A stretch of DNA of 38,318 nucleotides, from IMG/VR virus record IMGVR_UViG_3300034073_003434, positions 1 through 38,318 of that record; one strand, given 5' to 3'. Under the pieces are notes generated by a model, which worked only from the letters and a program-made list of their open reading frames with translations, had not been told where the DNA came from and did not search any database. The position numbers and the translations under genes were made by a program. Below, piece by piece: positions 8,856-17,840 of this stretch. The DNA comes from a virus. Numbering within the stretch: position 1 is the stretch's first letter; each line of letters starts with the position of its first letter.

Positions 8856-9391
8856 GCGTCACCCGCTACCGCGCCGGCGACGTCACGATCGAGGTCAGCG
8901 GCACGATCGCCGACCTGTACCGACGCGCCGCCGACGCCGCCAGCCGGGGCCTCGTGAGCCGCCTGGAGGCGATCGCGTCCGACGTGGCGACCGACGCCGA
9001 GCGCCAGTGGTACGGCCTCGTCACGCGCCGCACGGGCCGCTCCGGCGACATCGACGTCACCGTGACGATCTCCGAGTCCGAGGTACGGGTCAGCGTCGGA
9101 TCCACCGACACGCGCCGCGCGGGCGGCAAGCCCGTACCGCTCTACGTGCGCCAGCCCCGTTCCACCGCGCTGCTCGATGTCGAGGTCGGCAACGAGGAGT
9201 GGGGTCGCCGCAAGCGCGCAGGGATGCCTGTCGGGCGCATGGGGATCGCGTACGAGCCCAACCCGAAAGCCGCACAGGGAACGCCCAAGTTCCTCGTTCC
9301 GCACTTGATCTCCGGCCCCATGAAAGCGCGCGTCAGGGCGGCGCTACCCGAGCTCAAGCGCGCAATCCTCACGGAGGTGGCCCGTGGCTGA
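8852..9391 (+). CDS. Putative minor tail protein (HK97 gp10-like?)
   Basis: 179 residues from a GTG that overlaps the chaperone stop (GTGA). The N-terminal half is a beta strand then helix (ADLYRRAADAASRGLVSRLEAI), followed by TRRTGRSGDIDVTVTIS and EVRVSVGST. This helix, TGR-S-G turn and paired strands recall HK97 gp10-family neck/tail-completion proteins, but those usually lie before the tail tube. The location between chaperone and tape measure is unusual. The last helix (MKARVRAALPELKRAI) overlaps the tape measure start. Function is uncertain. Confidence 0.5.
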   Translation: MSVTRYRAGDVTIEVSGTIADLYRRAADAASRGLVSRLEAIASDVATDAERQWYGLVTRRTGRSGDIDVTVTISESEVRVSVGSTDTRRAGGKPVPLYVRQPRSTALLDVEVGNEEWGRRKRAGMPVGRMGIAYEPNPKAAQGTPKFLVPHLISGPMKARVRAALPELKRAILTEVARG

Positions 9392-11339
9392 AACGATCGG
9401 CCTCGACGTCGTGGCGCGCCTCGACAAGTTCCGCGAGGAAATGGCGAAGATCCCCGGCATTACGGGTGTCGAGGCCAAGGCCATGGCCGGCCAACTGTCG
9501 CGGGAGATCAAGGCCGCCGAGCGCGCGGCCAAGGGCGCCGCATCCGGATCCGCTGCCTCGTGGAAGGCCGGACTGGGCGACATCAAGGCCGGCGCCGAGA
9601 AGGTGTTCGGCGGGATTGTCGGCGACGTAGCGGACGTCGGCAAGGGGATCGCAGCGCTCGGCCCCGTAGCCGGCGCCGCCGCCGCCTCGATGCTGCTGAT
9701 CGGCGGGGCTGCCGCGGGCGCAAGCGCAGCGATCGGCGCCGCGGTGTCGAGCATCCGCGACTTCGCGGCGACGGAGGCCGCGCTTGCAGAGCTCGGCGCA
9801 ACGTCCGCCGTCACCGCCACGCAACTCGCGTCGATCTCCGAGGCCCAGACGTCCATCGACTCGCTCACGGCGGCGGCCATGCAAGCCAAGCAGGCGTTCG
9901 CCGCCGCGTCCGCCGATGGGGTCGGCGACTTGCTTGGGACCCTCAACGCCTTCGTCCCGCAAGTCTTAGCAGCCGGCGAGACGGTCGGCCGTCTCACCGG
10001 CAGCCTTAGCCGAGGTGTATCGGTCGCTATCGCGTTCGCGGAGGTCATGATCGAGGCCGGCAACCAATCGAACATGTTCCACGATGTCGTGTCGTTCGGC
10101 ATCGTGCCACTGCTCAACATGGTCGACGCGCTCGACGAGGTGTTGCCGCGCGCAGTCGCGAACACGAAGGCCGGCCGCGATCTTGCCGCGGCAAACACCG
10201 ATCTTGCCAAGTCTGCGGAGGACGTCGAGGCCGCGCTGGAACAGGAGCGCCAGCAACTGATCGCGCTGGGTCTGCTTGTCGACGTCGAGGCCGAAAACGA
10301 CGAACAGGCAAGGGCCGCGAAGGAAGCCAAGGCCGAAGCGGCACGCCGCGCCGCCGACGCCGCCCGCGAGGAGGCTGCGCAGCTCGCCGCCCTGGACCGG
10401 ATCCAGGCCATGGCGACCGCGAGCACCATCGCGGCGGCGGATCCGATGCACCGGATCACGCTGCAGCTCGTGGAGCAGATTGCCCAGATCGATGCCCTTA
10501 CGGCGACGGCCGGGGGTGGCGCAGAGGCGATCGAGCAGGCGGAGCTCGCCAAGGCCACCGCCGTGGACGCGTCCACCTCGGCGATGGCCGATGCCCTCGC
10601 GACGCAGGCGGAGGCGTCTAATCGGGCGCTGGAGGCCTCGCGCCGCGCGGGCGAGCAGATGACCGCGCAGGCACAGCGCGACGCCGCCACGCTACGCGCC
10701 GCGTGGCAGGACACGGGCGCCACGGTGGCCGGCTCGTTCGGCGCGCTCGTCTCGCTCGCCGGGCAGTCGAGCGCCGACGCCGCCGCCAGCGCCCTGGCCG
10801 CCCTCGAGGCCACCGGCACGGCCACGGAAGCAGAGCTGCAGGCGGCGCGCGACGCAGCCATGACCCGCGCCAAGATGGCGAAAGCGGCCGGGATTCTGGA
10901 GGTCACGGTCAACACCGCCGCCGCGATCACGAAGGCCGCCGCAAGCGCGCCGCCCCCGCTGAACATCCCCGGCATCGTGGCAATGTCGGCGTTGGGTGCG
11001 GTACAACTCGCGACCGCCGCCGCGGCGCCCCTGCCCACGTTTCACGCGGGCGGCATGATCGGCGCCAGCGGATCCAGCGCGCCCGACGAGGTGGCAATCC
11101 GCGCGCGCCGCAACGAGGCCGTCTTGACGGCTGCAGGCGTGCGCGCGGTCGGCGGCGAAGCAGGTGTCAACGCCGCGAACCGCGGTGAGCCGTCCGGCGG
11201 ATCTGGCGCCGCCGTGTCGCTGATGCTCCGGCATCGCGTGATGGATCAAGTCGCGGCCGAAGCCTACACCCGGCGCGGAGCGTTGCACCGGGCTATCGCT
11301 GGCGGGGACCGGGTCGGCCGGTCCACCCGGAGGCGCTGA
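9384..11339 (+). CDS. Tape measure protein
   Basis: 651 residues, very Ala rich and largely helical, lying after the tail chaperone. A hydrophobic segment around residues 92-126 (LGPVAGAAAASMLLIGGAAA) is typical of tape measure proteins, which span the membrane on injection. The middle (about 270-500) is a long coiled coil with AKEAKAEAARRAADAAREEA. A second hydrophobic, Ala-rich part precedes the C-terminus. At about 1.5 angstroms per residue the tail would be near 100 nm. No lysozyme or peptidase domain is visible. It ends in TGATG overlap with the next gene. Confidence 0.88.
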   Translation: MAETIGLDVVARLDKFREEMAKIPGITGVEAKAMAGQLSREIKAAERAAKGAASGSAASWKAGLGDIKAGAEKVFGGIVGDVADVGKGIAALGPVAGAAAASMLLIGGAAAGASAAIGAAVSSIRDFAATEAALAELGATSAVTATQLASISEAQTSIDSLTAAAMQAKQAFAAASADGVGDLLGTLNAFVPQVLAAGETVGRLTGSLSRGVSVAIAFAEVMIEAGNQSNMFHDVVSFGIVPLLNMVDALDEVLPRAVANTKAGRDLAAANTDLAKSAEDVEAALEQERQQLIALGLLVDVEAENDEQARAAKEAKAEAARRAADAAREEAAQLAALDRIQAMATASTIAAADPMHRITLQLVEQIAQIDALTATAGGGAEAIEQAELAKATAVDASTSAMADALATQAEASNRALEASRRAGEQMTAQAQRDAATLRAAWQDTGATVAGSFGALVSLAGQSSADAAASALAALEATGTATEAELQAARDAAMTRAKMAKAAGILEVTVNTAAAITKAAASAPPPLNIPGIVAMSALGAVQLATAAAAPLPTFHAGGMIGASGSSAPDEVAIRARRNEAVLTAAGVRAVGGEAGVNAANRGEPSGGSGAAVSLMLRHRVMDQVAAEAYTRRGALHRAIAGGDRVGRSTRRR

Positions 11340-14300
11340 TGGCGTCCGACCAATCGCGAGCGGTATACCGGGCCTTGCTGGCCAACGACGCTGGCGTAGC
11401 CCTGTGGGACGCCGAGACAACGCTCGTGCAGACGTCGCCCCGCCCCGGCGTGCCGGACCCGGATCAGGTGACCGGCCTGACGCTGACCAGCTCCGGCGAG
11501 CAAGCCGAGGGCACCCACCTCCGGATCCTGACGCTTCGTGGTGGCCTGCCGGAAATCGACGGAGCCACGTTCGTTTGGCGCAACAGCACCGACGATACCG
11601 ACGAATACCGGGGCTGGGAGCCACCCGGCACGATCAGCGGGTACGAGGCCGTCCGCGTCGCGCCGTCCGGCACGCTCGTGTCGACGGCCAGGCCTCACGC
11701 GATCTCGCTCGCTGACGGCACTGTCGTCACCGCGTACCAGACCGACGACAGCGGCCGCGCGCCCGCCGACGACGGCATCGAGGTGTCGGTGCGGTCGCCG
11801 ACCGCCGACACGTGGTCGACGGTCACGGTCTACTCGACGTCGTTTGCGTTGCCGACGTCGCAGGCGTTCCACCCGTGCTTGCTTCGCTTGCCGAGTGGGC
11901 GGCTGCATCTTTATCATTGGGTGTTCGATCCGGTGACCGCCACCACCGGGCTCGGCAACGTGCGCATGTGGTACAGTGACGACGACGGCGCGACGTGGGC
12001 GCTCGGTCAGTCGTACTGCCTCGCCGACGACGTAGCCTACGCCAGCACCACCGGCGCCGGCCTCGGTGGCTACATCCTCGGTCGCCTCCGGTGCGCGTAC
12101 GCCAACGGGCAGGTCCTGCTCGTGGCCCACCTGCAGGCCCGTGACACCGATCTGGACTACCTCGACACGCTGGCGCAGTGGCACAGCACCGATGACGGAG
12201 TCAGCTTCAAACTCGTCAACGGGGCGTGGTCGACCGACGACGTAGCCGATTCGGGCGGGATGCTCCCCGAGGTGCTCGCCGCCGGATCCGGCTTCGTCGT
12301 GCTCTACCTGACCGCGATCGACCGCAAGCCGCGCGCGCGGGTCGTGTCGTCCGCATCGTACGATCTGGAGGTAGCGACCGCCTACGACGTCGCATCTGCG
12401 ACGGAGGCGTGGGCCACGGTCGCCGGCAAGGTGCTCGTGCTCGGCGACCTCGGGGCTTGCGTCGATGAGACGGGGGCGATCTTCGCGTTCGGCCGGCAAC
12501 CGACCGTCACGGGTGAGGGGATCCTGGTCCGCTCCACCGACGGCGGGGTGACCTGGTCCGGCGTCGGCCAGGGCTCGTCCACTGCCGGGCTCACCACGTG
12601 GTGGGCGGCGAACGACGTAGCGACCTACCCGACCGCGTTCAGCGCCTGCCCCAGCCAGGGGCGAATCGTGATGGTCGGCACGTTCACCGCCGACCCCGGC
12701 ACGGCAGATCCGTCGCTGGTCGCGATCTACCTCGGGGGCTACTCGACGCACACCCTACCAGGGTACACCCGGTTCGCCCGGCAAGACGAGCGCGTGTCCT
12801 GGGAACGCACGTGGCTTCCATTCGACGAGCCCGGCGACACGTACTGGACGGCGGCCGGCGCCGGATCCGATGCGCTCGGGAGTGGCGCGCTGACGGTCAC
12901 GACGACGATCGCGCAGACGCGGTCCTACACGCGAGCCCCGACCAGCAGCGTAGACCACGGCATCATCGCCGAATACTCGGTCGAGGTGACGTCCGGCGGG
13001 TCCTTGTCGACGAATCAGGTTGCATGCCTCGTGCGCGTCGACGACGGCACGGAGGGGTGGGTCGTCGTGATTCGGCATACGGCCACCGGCTTCCGAGTTG
13101 CCGACGCCACCGCGGCAACCACGATCGCCACCGTGACGCTTTCCGGGCGCGTCGACATCCGTGTTGCGCTCGGCAAGGACGCCGACGGCAACGGCGCCGT
13201 GCGCGTGTGGTACCGCGACGCGGACGCGACGCACCCCGCCGATCGGTTCTGGATCCTGGGTGCGTCGTCGGACGCGCTCACCGACAACGCGGGCGCAGCT
13301 GGCGCCAACGCGATCACGTGGGGCCACCTCACGGCGTCGGCCAGCACCTCCGTATGGCATCGCTTCCTTGACGTGAGCGACATCTACGCGGGCAAGACGC
13401 GGCTTTGTTCCGGGCAAACCAACCCGGACGACCTGGGCGCCCGCGAGTTCTCGCCGCGCGGCACCTACGTAGACGGTGGCCTCATCCTCTCGGCGACGGA
13501 CGGGCCGACTGTGCGCGGTGACCTGTGGTCTGTCGAGGCGTCCGACGACTACCCGCTGGCCCGGATCCTGCCGCACAACGGGCAACCGAGCCCGCGCGTG
13601 CTCGCTCGCTGGGACTCGGCGACGCAGGCCGACGTCGCGGTTCGGTGGTCCGAGATCGGCGACGCCTCCGTCGGGTGCGACACGATCGCGATTGGCCTGT
13701 TCGGATCCACCATCGGCCGCGTCGAGATCGCCGGGTACGACGCCGACACGTCCGCATGGGTCACGCTTGCCGCCGTCAACCTGTACGACGGCCTGGAGGC
13801 GTTGCCGTACGTGCGCGACGGCAACGTCGTTCGGCCATCCACGACCGCTCCCGCCGATTCGCCCACGCTCGTACGAGAGGAGGTTCGCGGAGCGTACGCT
13901 TGGACCTACTCGGCCGGTCATTACGCCTGGGAGATCCAGGCAAACACGGAGGGCAAGTGGACCAACGCCACGACGCGCCGGCCCGTGCTCCGCGTCGACG
14001 CCGCGTCCATCGATCCGACGTCGGGCACCCTGCACATCATCCCGCGCGACGTCGTGATCGTGCTGCATCTCGCCGGCGTGGTGTACTCTGGGATCCGGCT
14101 GCGGGTCCCGGTCCCAAGCTCCACGATCCCGCGTCCACCCGGCGGGATCCACGAGCTTGGCAGTCTTGTCGTCGGGCCGGTCGTGCTCATGCCGGAGGAC
14201 TACTCGTGGGGCCGCGTCGTCGAGACCGACACCGCTACCGAGATCATCGAGCAGGCGGACGGCACGTCGACGTCGCGCGTTCGAGCGGTCCCCCGCCGGC

Positions 14301-14665
14301 TGGTCGAGGTCGGATGGGTCGACGGGATCGAGACGAGCGCCGCCGTGGATCCGGGCGGTGAGGCCGATCCTGACTACCTCCTGGCGTCGGCCGCTTCGGG
14401 TGCCCTCGCCGCCGCGCTCGTCGGCACCACCCCGACCGTGCTCGACGGGATCCACCGCGCGCAGTCCGGCGCCGCGGGCCACGTCGTCTACCTCCCGCGG
14501 CTCGTGAAGGGCGGGGCGTCCGACGTGGCGGTCTTGCTGAATCGCCGGGGCCAGCACCTCTATGGGCGGCTGGAGGGGCCGGTGCGCGTCGAAAACGTGC
14601 TCGGCGAAGAGCTCGATACAGAGCTCGTGCGCGTCGCCACCCTGACGATCCGGGAGGAGGTGTGA
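11339..14665 (+). CDS. Large tail tip/fibre protein with sialidase-type Asp boxes
   Basis: 1108 residues, the largest protein of the window. The first 450 residues look like a beta-propeller: Asp-box motifs occur as SDDDGATW (about 213-220), STDDGVSF (about 283-290) and STDGGVTW (about 399-406), with the S-x-D-x-G-x-T/S-W/F pattern of BNR/sialidase-type propellers. The next 250 residues read as a concanavalin-like beta domain, and the rest as Ig-like or jelly-roll domains. It sits after the tape measure in the distal tail slot. It may bind or cleave surface glycans; catalytic residues of sialidases are not identified, so binding alone is equally possible. Confidence 0.65.
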   Translation: MASDQSRAVYRALLANDAGVALWDAETTLVQTSPRPGVPDPDQVTGLTLTSSGEQAEGTHLRILTLRGGLPEIDGATFVWRNSTDDTDEYRGWEPPGTISGYEAVRVAPSGTLVSTARPHAISLADGTVVTAYQTDDSGRAPADDGIEVSVRSPTADTWSTVTVYSTSFALPTSQAFHPCLLRLPSGRLHLYHWVFDPVTATTGLGNVRMWYSDDDGATWALGQSYCLADDVAYASTTGAGLGGYILGRLRCAYANGQVLLVAHLQARDTDLDYLDTLAQWHSTDDGVSFKLVNGAWSTDDVADSGGMLPEVLAAGSGFVVLYLTAIDRKPRARVVSSASYDLEVATAYDVASATEAWATVAGKVLVLGDLGACVDETGAIFAFGRQPTVTGEGILVRSTDGGVTWSGVGQGSSTAGLTTWWAANDVATYPTAFSACPSQGRIVMVGTFTADPGTADPSLVAIYLGGYSTHTLPGYTRFARQDERVSWERTWLPFDEPGDTYWTAAGAGSDALGSGALTVTTTIAQTRSYTRAPTSSVDHGIIAEYSVEVTSGGSLSTNQVACLVRVDDGTEGWVVVIRHTATGFRVADATAATTIATVTLSGRVDIRVALGKDADGNGAVRVWYRDADATHPADRFWILGASSDALTDNAGAAGANAITWGHLTASASTSVWHRFLDVSDIYAGKTRLCSGQTNPDDLGAREFSPRGTYVDGGLILSATDGPTVRGDLWSVEASDDYPLARILPHNGQPSPRVLARWDSATQADVAVRWSEIGDASVGCDTIAIGLFGSTIGRVEIAGYDADTSAWVTLAAVNLYDGLEALPYVRDGNVVRPSTTAPADSPTLVREEVRGAYAWTYSAGHYAWEIQANTEGKWTNATTRRPVLRVDAASIDPTSGTLHIIPRDVVIVLHLAGVVYSGIRLRVPVPSSTIPRPPGGIHELGSLVVGPVVLMPEDYSWGRVVETDTATEIIEQADGTSTSRVRAVPRRLVEVGWVDGIETSAAVDPGGEADPDYLLASAASGALAAALVGTTPTVLDGIHRAQSGAAGHVVYLPRLVKGGASDVAVLLNRRGQHLYGRLEGPVRVENVLGEELDTELVRVATLTIREEV

Positions 14666-16323
14666 GGCTTCGACCCGAACCCGGCGAACAACTGGTGTGG
14701 CTGCTGGATGTGACCTTCGCTGGCCGGATCTGGCGGTTTGCGTCGGAAACGATGGAGGTCGCCGACGGATCCAGCACGCGCACCTACCTGGCCGGCCTCG
14801 CCGGCCTTCGCGTGCGACTCGAAGCGGAGCCGCTGTCGACGTCGCCATCGCCGCCAACCGCGCAGATCGAGGTCGTCTGGCCGGAGTCGGTCGCCTCGCT
14901 GATCGCGCTCGGTCACGACCTGTCGGCCGCGACCGCCGAACTGGCGATGCACCGCGTAGGCACCGATCGCACGTGGCGTGAGGTCGTGATCGCGGGCCGC
15001 GTAGTCGAGCCCGACTACGACGAGATCCTGAACCCCGAAGGATCCAGGCATTCGCTCGTGACCTTCACGGTCGAATGGGCACCCTGGGACGACCGCGCGA
15101 CTCACCCAGCGCCTTCGGCGGCGGTCTCGGCTGACACGTGGCCCGACCGCCTGCCCGATCACGACGGCCGCGTCTACCCGACCGTGTGGGGCCGTCCCGG
15201 ATCGTACCGCGAAGCCGACGGAACGGCGATCGTGGCGCCCGGATCGCCGGCCTTGATCGTCGACTACTCGTCGGTCGGCGAGATCGCGACGAAGCTCCTG
15301 ATCGCCGGCCACCGGGTGGCCTCGGCGAACGTCACCCTCCTGTACCGCGACGACGCTGTGATGGGCGGCTGGTCCACCGAGGTGGTTGATGTCACGCACG
15401 AGACGGACGGCCTCGGCCAACTGTGCGCCGTCGTTGATATCTCGGCGGAGGCCCTAGCGATCCAGCAGGCCGGCGACTACTGGATCAGCTGGAACCAGAA
15501 CAGCGGCGCGCTGCTGTCCGACATCGACGGCGCCGAACTGTCCACGATGGGGCACCTGATCGAGTGGTGGCTCGGCCGGTCAGTCGACCGCATCGACCGC
15601 GCGCGCCTTGCCGCGGTGCGGCCGATGCTCGATCGCTGGAAGGTGGCCGGGTACGCCGACGAAGCCGTGTCGCCTTGGGACTACGTGGCTGACAACCTGC
15701 TGCCGCTCTTACCCGTGTCCGTCGCCGTGGGGCCGGCCGGCCTGTACCTCGTGCCCTGGCGGTGGGATTCGACGGCGACCGTGGCCACGATCACGGAGGG
15801 GCCGGGCGTCGCTCACGTCGGGCCCGTGCAGTACCAGGCGCCACCATGGGAGCGCTGCAACCGGCGGACGATCCGCTGGGCGCTGGACGCGGCGTCGAAC
15901 GAGTACCTCCGCCGAACCACGCTCGGGCCGTCGCCGGACCCAGACGACCCCGACGCGATCGGCTCCCTCGTGGTCGAGCAGTCGGCGTCCCGGCTCGGCG
16001 TGCTCGATGGCGAGGACCTGACCACCGACACCCTCCCCGACCGCGACGGCGCTGCGCTGACCCTGCTCTGGCGCGCGGCCCGTGACGCAGCCTCCCGGCG
16101 CCGGGTCGTGTTCGACTGCCCGCCCGCCTACGCCTGGATCCGGCCAGGCGACGTCGTGCACCTCGTGTCGACGCACCTTCTGATCGACGCGGCCGCCGAC
16201 GTGATCGCGGTCGAGCTCGACGACCACTGCCGGGTACGACTGGAGATTGAGATCCGCCCCGCCCCGCCGACCACGGGTAGCATCGTGCCGCTCGGCGACG
16301 ACGACATCGTGCTGCCGCAGTAG
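14662..16323 (+). CDS. Putative distal tail/tail tip hub protein
   Basis: 553 residues, GTG start overlapping the previous stop (GTGA). The first 170 residues (LLDVTFAGRIWRFASETMEV, then YLAGLAGLRVRLEA and YDEILNPEGSRHSLVTFTVEW) resemble distal-tail or hub N-terminal beta domains. The remainder is mixed, with PWDYVADNLLPLLPVSVAVG and LYLVPWRWDS, and a region after residue 470 that resembles hub domains in which coordinates are read from DVVHLVSTHLLID. It ends the late operon; its stop codon directly abuts the stop of the convergent gene. Family not certain, tail tip by position. Confidence 0.55.
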   Translation: MRLRPEPGEQLVWLLDVTFAGRIWRFASETMEVADGSSTRTYLAGLAGLRVRLEAEPLSTSPSPPTAQIEVVWPESVASLIALGHDLSAATAELAMHRVGTDRTWREVVIAGRVVEPDYDEILNPEGSRHSLVTFTVEWAPWDDRATHPAPSAAVSADTWPDRLPDHDGRVYPTVWGRPGSYREADGTAIVAPGSPALIVDYSSVGEIATKLLIAGHRVASANVTLLYRDDAVMGGWSTEVVDVTHETDGLGQLCAVVDISAEALAIQQAGDYWISWNQNSGALLSDIDGAELSTMGHLIEWWLGRSVDRIDRARLAAVRPMLDRWKVAGYADEAVSPWDYVADNLLPLLPVSVAVGPAGLYLVPWRWDSTATVATITEGPGVAHVGPVQYQAPPWERCNRRTIRWALDAASNEYLRRTTLGPSPDPDDPDAIGSLVVEQSASRLGVLDGEDLTTDTLPDRDGAALTLLWRAARDAASRRRVVFDCPPAYAWIRPGDVVHLVSTHLLIDAAADVIAVELDDHCRVRLEIEIRPAPPTTGSIVPLGDDDIVLPQ

Positions 16324-16728
16324 TCACCCCTTCGGCGTCGGCTGGCACGCCTCCAGCGCGACCGCCGCGGCGCCCATCGCCGCCTCAAGCTGCGCGTGCA
16401 GCTCGGCGAGTCGCGCCGCCCACGCGAGCACGGCGGCCGCCCGTCGCTGCACGGCGCTGATCGGCTCCGGACCCCAGCTCGACAGCGACGGGCACGCCGC
16501 CATGTGGCCGGCCACCACATCCGCCGCGGCCCGCGCGGCGGTGTGCGCGTCCCACGCGGCGACCTCCGCCGGGGTGGCGACGCGCCAGAACTCGGCCCGC
16601 TCCAGCGCCCCCGACGTGAGCCGCAGGCTCCCGCCCGGCGTGACGCGCGCTACCGTCCGCACCGGCGCCGCCTCGTACTCGCGGCGCTGGTACGCGCTCC
16701 GCCTGACGATCCTGTCTCCTGGTTCCAT
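16324..16728 (-). CDS. Hypothetical Ala-rich helical protein
   Basis: 134 residues. The start is placed at ATG 16728 because GGAGG lies five bases upstream; a longer reading from 16752 has no binding site. The first 50 residues are basic and strand-like (PGDRIVRRSAYQRREYEA, VRTVARVTPGGSLRLTSG). The remainder is a helical bundle rich in Ala with AEVAAWDAHTAARAAADVV. Its stop is immediately adjacent to the stop of the convergent late gene. I do not recognise it. Confidence 0.6.
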   Translation of the reverse strand: MEPGDRIVRRSAYQRREYEAAPVRTVARVTPGGSLRLTSGALERAEFWRVATPAEVAAWDAHTAARAAADVVAGHMAACPSLSSWGPEPISAVQRRAAAVLAWAARLAELHAQLEAAMGAAAVALEACQPTPKG

Positions 16729-16741
16729 CACTCCTCCAAAC

Positions 16742-16758
16742 GGCCGGGACAACCGGCC
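16742..16758. repeat. Small inverted repeat (GGCCGG/CCGGCC) between minus-strand genes
   Basis: GGCCGG, a five-base loop GACAA, and CCGGCC form a six-base-pair hairpin in the 106-base gap between two minus-strand genes. A second small hairpin, GCACG-TTT-CGTGC, lies at about 16778-16790. They could slow transcription or mark a processing site; neither has a T-run. Confidence 0.5.
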
Positions 16759-16829
16759 TAGTTACTTCGCCCCTACGCACGTTTCGTGCCCCCGCACCGT
16801 ACGGAGGCACGCCGAATCGAGCCAGATCG

Positions 16830-16847
16830 GGAGGCTACGAGCCTCCG
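16830..16847 (-). terminator. Possible hairpin at the end of the 17050-16835 gene
   Basis: GGAGGCT-ACG-AGCCTCC forms a seven-base-pair stem overlapping the stop codon of the minus-strand gene. There is no T-tract, so intrinsic termination is doubtful; an mRNA 3-prime end stabiliser is equally likely. Confidence 0.35.
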
Positions 16848-17050
16848 TCGCGGGCCACCGCCGGACGAATGCCGGCATGCAGCACCGCGAACAAGACGGC
16901 CCGAAGCCCTGCCTCCGGCGCAGGGTGCCCGGCCGCACGCAGGGCCGCACGCAGCGCCTTGTCGGCGTCCACCGCATCGGACGCCAGCATCGCCAGCATC
17001 GCTACGTCGGCCTGGATGTCCCGGTGCGTGTCACCTACACTCTTCGGCAT
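16835..17050 (-). CDS. Hypothetical small helical protein
   Basis: 71 residues with a strong AGGAGGG ribosome binding site before the ATG at 17050. The sequence is almost entirely helical and Ala rich (DIQADVAMLAMLASDAVDAD, then ALRAALRAAGHPAPEAGLRA), without cysteines or membrane segments. It is the middle of three small leftward genes beyond the late operon. No family recognised. Confidence 0.6.
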   Translation of the reverse strand: MPKSVGDTHRDIQADVAMLAMLASDAVDADKALRAALRAAGHPAPEAGLRAVLFAVLHAGIRPAVARDGGS

Positions 17051-17116
17051 GTGCCCTCCTACGCCGTCAACCCCGCCGGCATGACCCGAGCGGGGCGAGG
17101 GCGTGAGCCCGTGGGG

Positions 17117-17314
17117 CTAGGTCCGCGACGCCTCGTGACGGGAACGGCGGTGCGGCGCCACTTCGCAGACGCTCCAGAAGGCCCGACCGGTGGACACAAG
17201 CACGATCGTCTCGTCCTCGCCAATCCGGATCCACCTGGCGGCGGCCCGGGACCACCGCTCGAACCAGAGGCGCCCGTTGTTGTCGATCCGCTTCCTGATC
17301 TCGGTCCGGGCCAT
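17117..17314 (-). CDS. Hypothetical small basic protein
   Basis: 65 residues; GGGGGAGAG lies upstream of the ATG at 17314. The sequence alternates short strands (NGRLWFERWSRAAARWIRIG, ETIVLVSTGRAFWSV) and ends in a basic tail (HRRSRHEASRT). It could be a small SH3-like or nucleic-acid-binding protein, but there is no clear motif. It is the first gene after a copy of the repeated leftward promoter element at 17345-17414, so it probably heads a short transcript with the genes to its left. Confidence 0.6.
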   Translation of the reverse strand: MARTEIRKRIDNNGRLWFERWSRAAARWIRIGEDETIVLVSTGRAFWSVCEVAPHRRSRHEASRT

Positions 17315-17344
17315 CGTCTCTCCCCCGGCGGCCGGTCATCGCCG

Positions 17345-17414
17345 CCGCACACCCACCTAATAGCCGTTGGTGGCGCGCCGGAAACGGCGCACACTGTCAC
17401 GATATGTCACGACG
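17345..17414 (-). promoter_or_regulatory. Repeated promoter/operator element, copy a (most diverged)
   Basis: Aligns with elements at 19681-19754 and 23047-23120. Shared parts are CCGCACACC-like left end, TAGCCG, the palindrome GGCGCGCC, ACGGCGCA, and direct repeats TGTCAC-GATA-TGTCAC at 17395-17410. Read leftwards, TTTCCG and TATTAG sit 16 bases apart as possible -35/-10 boxes, and the next leftward ATG begins 31 bases away. Role inferred. Confidence 0.6.
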
Positions 17415-17549
17415 CCAGAACGCACCAACCGGCACGATCGCCGCGCGTGTGCGCCACCGGTCGCCAAGTGTGCGAATCCGCAACAACCGGCGCGCAAAGC
17501 GGCATACCGGCCGCACAGTTCCGGGCTAGACTGTGCGCACGGAGGCCCC

Positions 17550-17840
17550 GTGGACCACCTCGTACCCGTGCCCGTGTGGGCGATCGTGCTCGTGCTCGCC
17601 GCCGCGCTGGCGTGCGCGTGGGTGGTCGCCGTCGTGCTCGCGAGGATGATCGCCGCGGAGGCCGTGATCGGTCAGGCCGACCGCCGGGTCGCCCAAGCCC
17701 GCCGCGACGTGATGCAGATCCAGGCGGCACTTGGCGGCGTTCGTCGCGGGCTTGCGGACGACTGCACCTGCGGGTACGTGGAGATCGTCGACAGGGCCGC
17801 GCGCCGCATCGGTGAGGCCGCCGCCTCGCTGGAGGATTGA
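17550..17840 (+). CDS. Membrane protein, possible inner-membrane spanin
   Basis: 96 residues from a GTG preceded by GGAGG. A single strong transmembrane segment at residues 8-31 (PVWAIVLVLAAALACAWVVA) is followed by a basic, heptad-like coiled coil (QADRRVAQARRDVMQIQAAL) and a short Cys pair (CTCG). An N-terminal anchor with a periplasmic coiled coil is the layout of i-spanins, which disrupt the outer membrane in lysis. No overlapping o-spanin lipoprotein gene is seen here, so the call is tentative. It opens the plus-strand membrane-protein cassette and overlaps the next ATG. Confidence 0.5.
   Translation: MDHLVPVPVWAIVLVLAAALACAWVVAVVLARMIAAEAVIGQADRRVAQARRDVMQIQAALGGVRRGLADDCTCGYVEIVDRAARRIGEAAASLED

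Noticed and set aside
9344-11038. 564-codon Ala/Ser-rich minus-strand open frame
   Set aside because: Mirror of the Ala-rich helical tape measure gene; composition explains the open frame.
12755-14857. 700-codon minus-strand open frame
   Set aside because: Opposite the large tail protein, whose domain motifs are clear; the antisense product is a basic, repetitive shadow.
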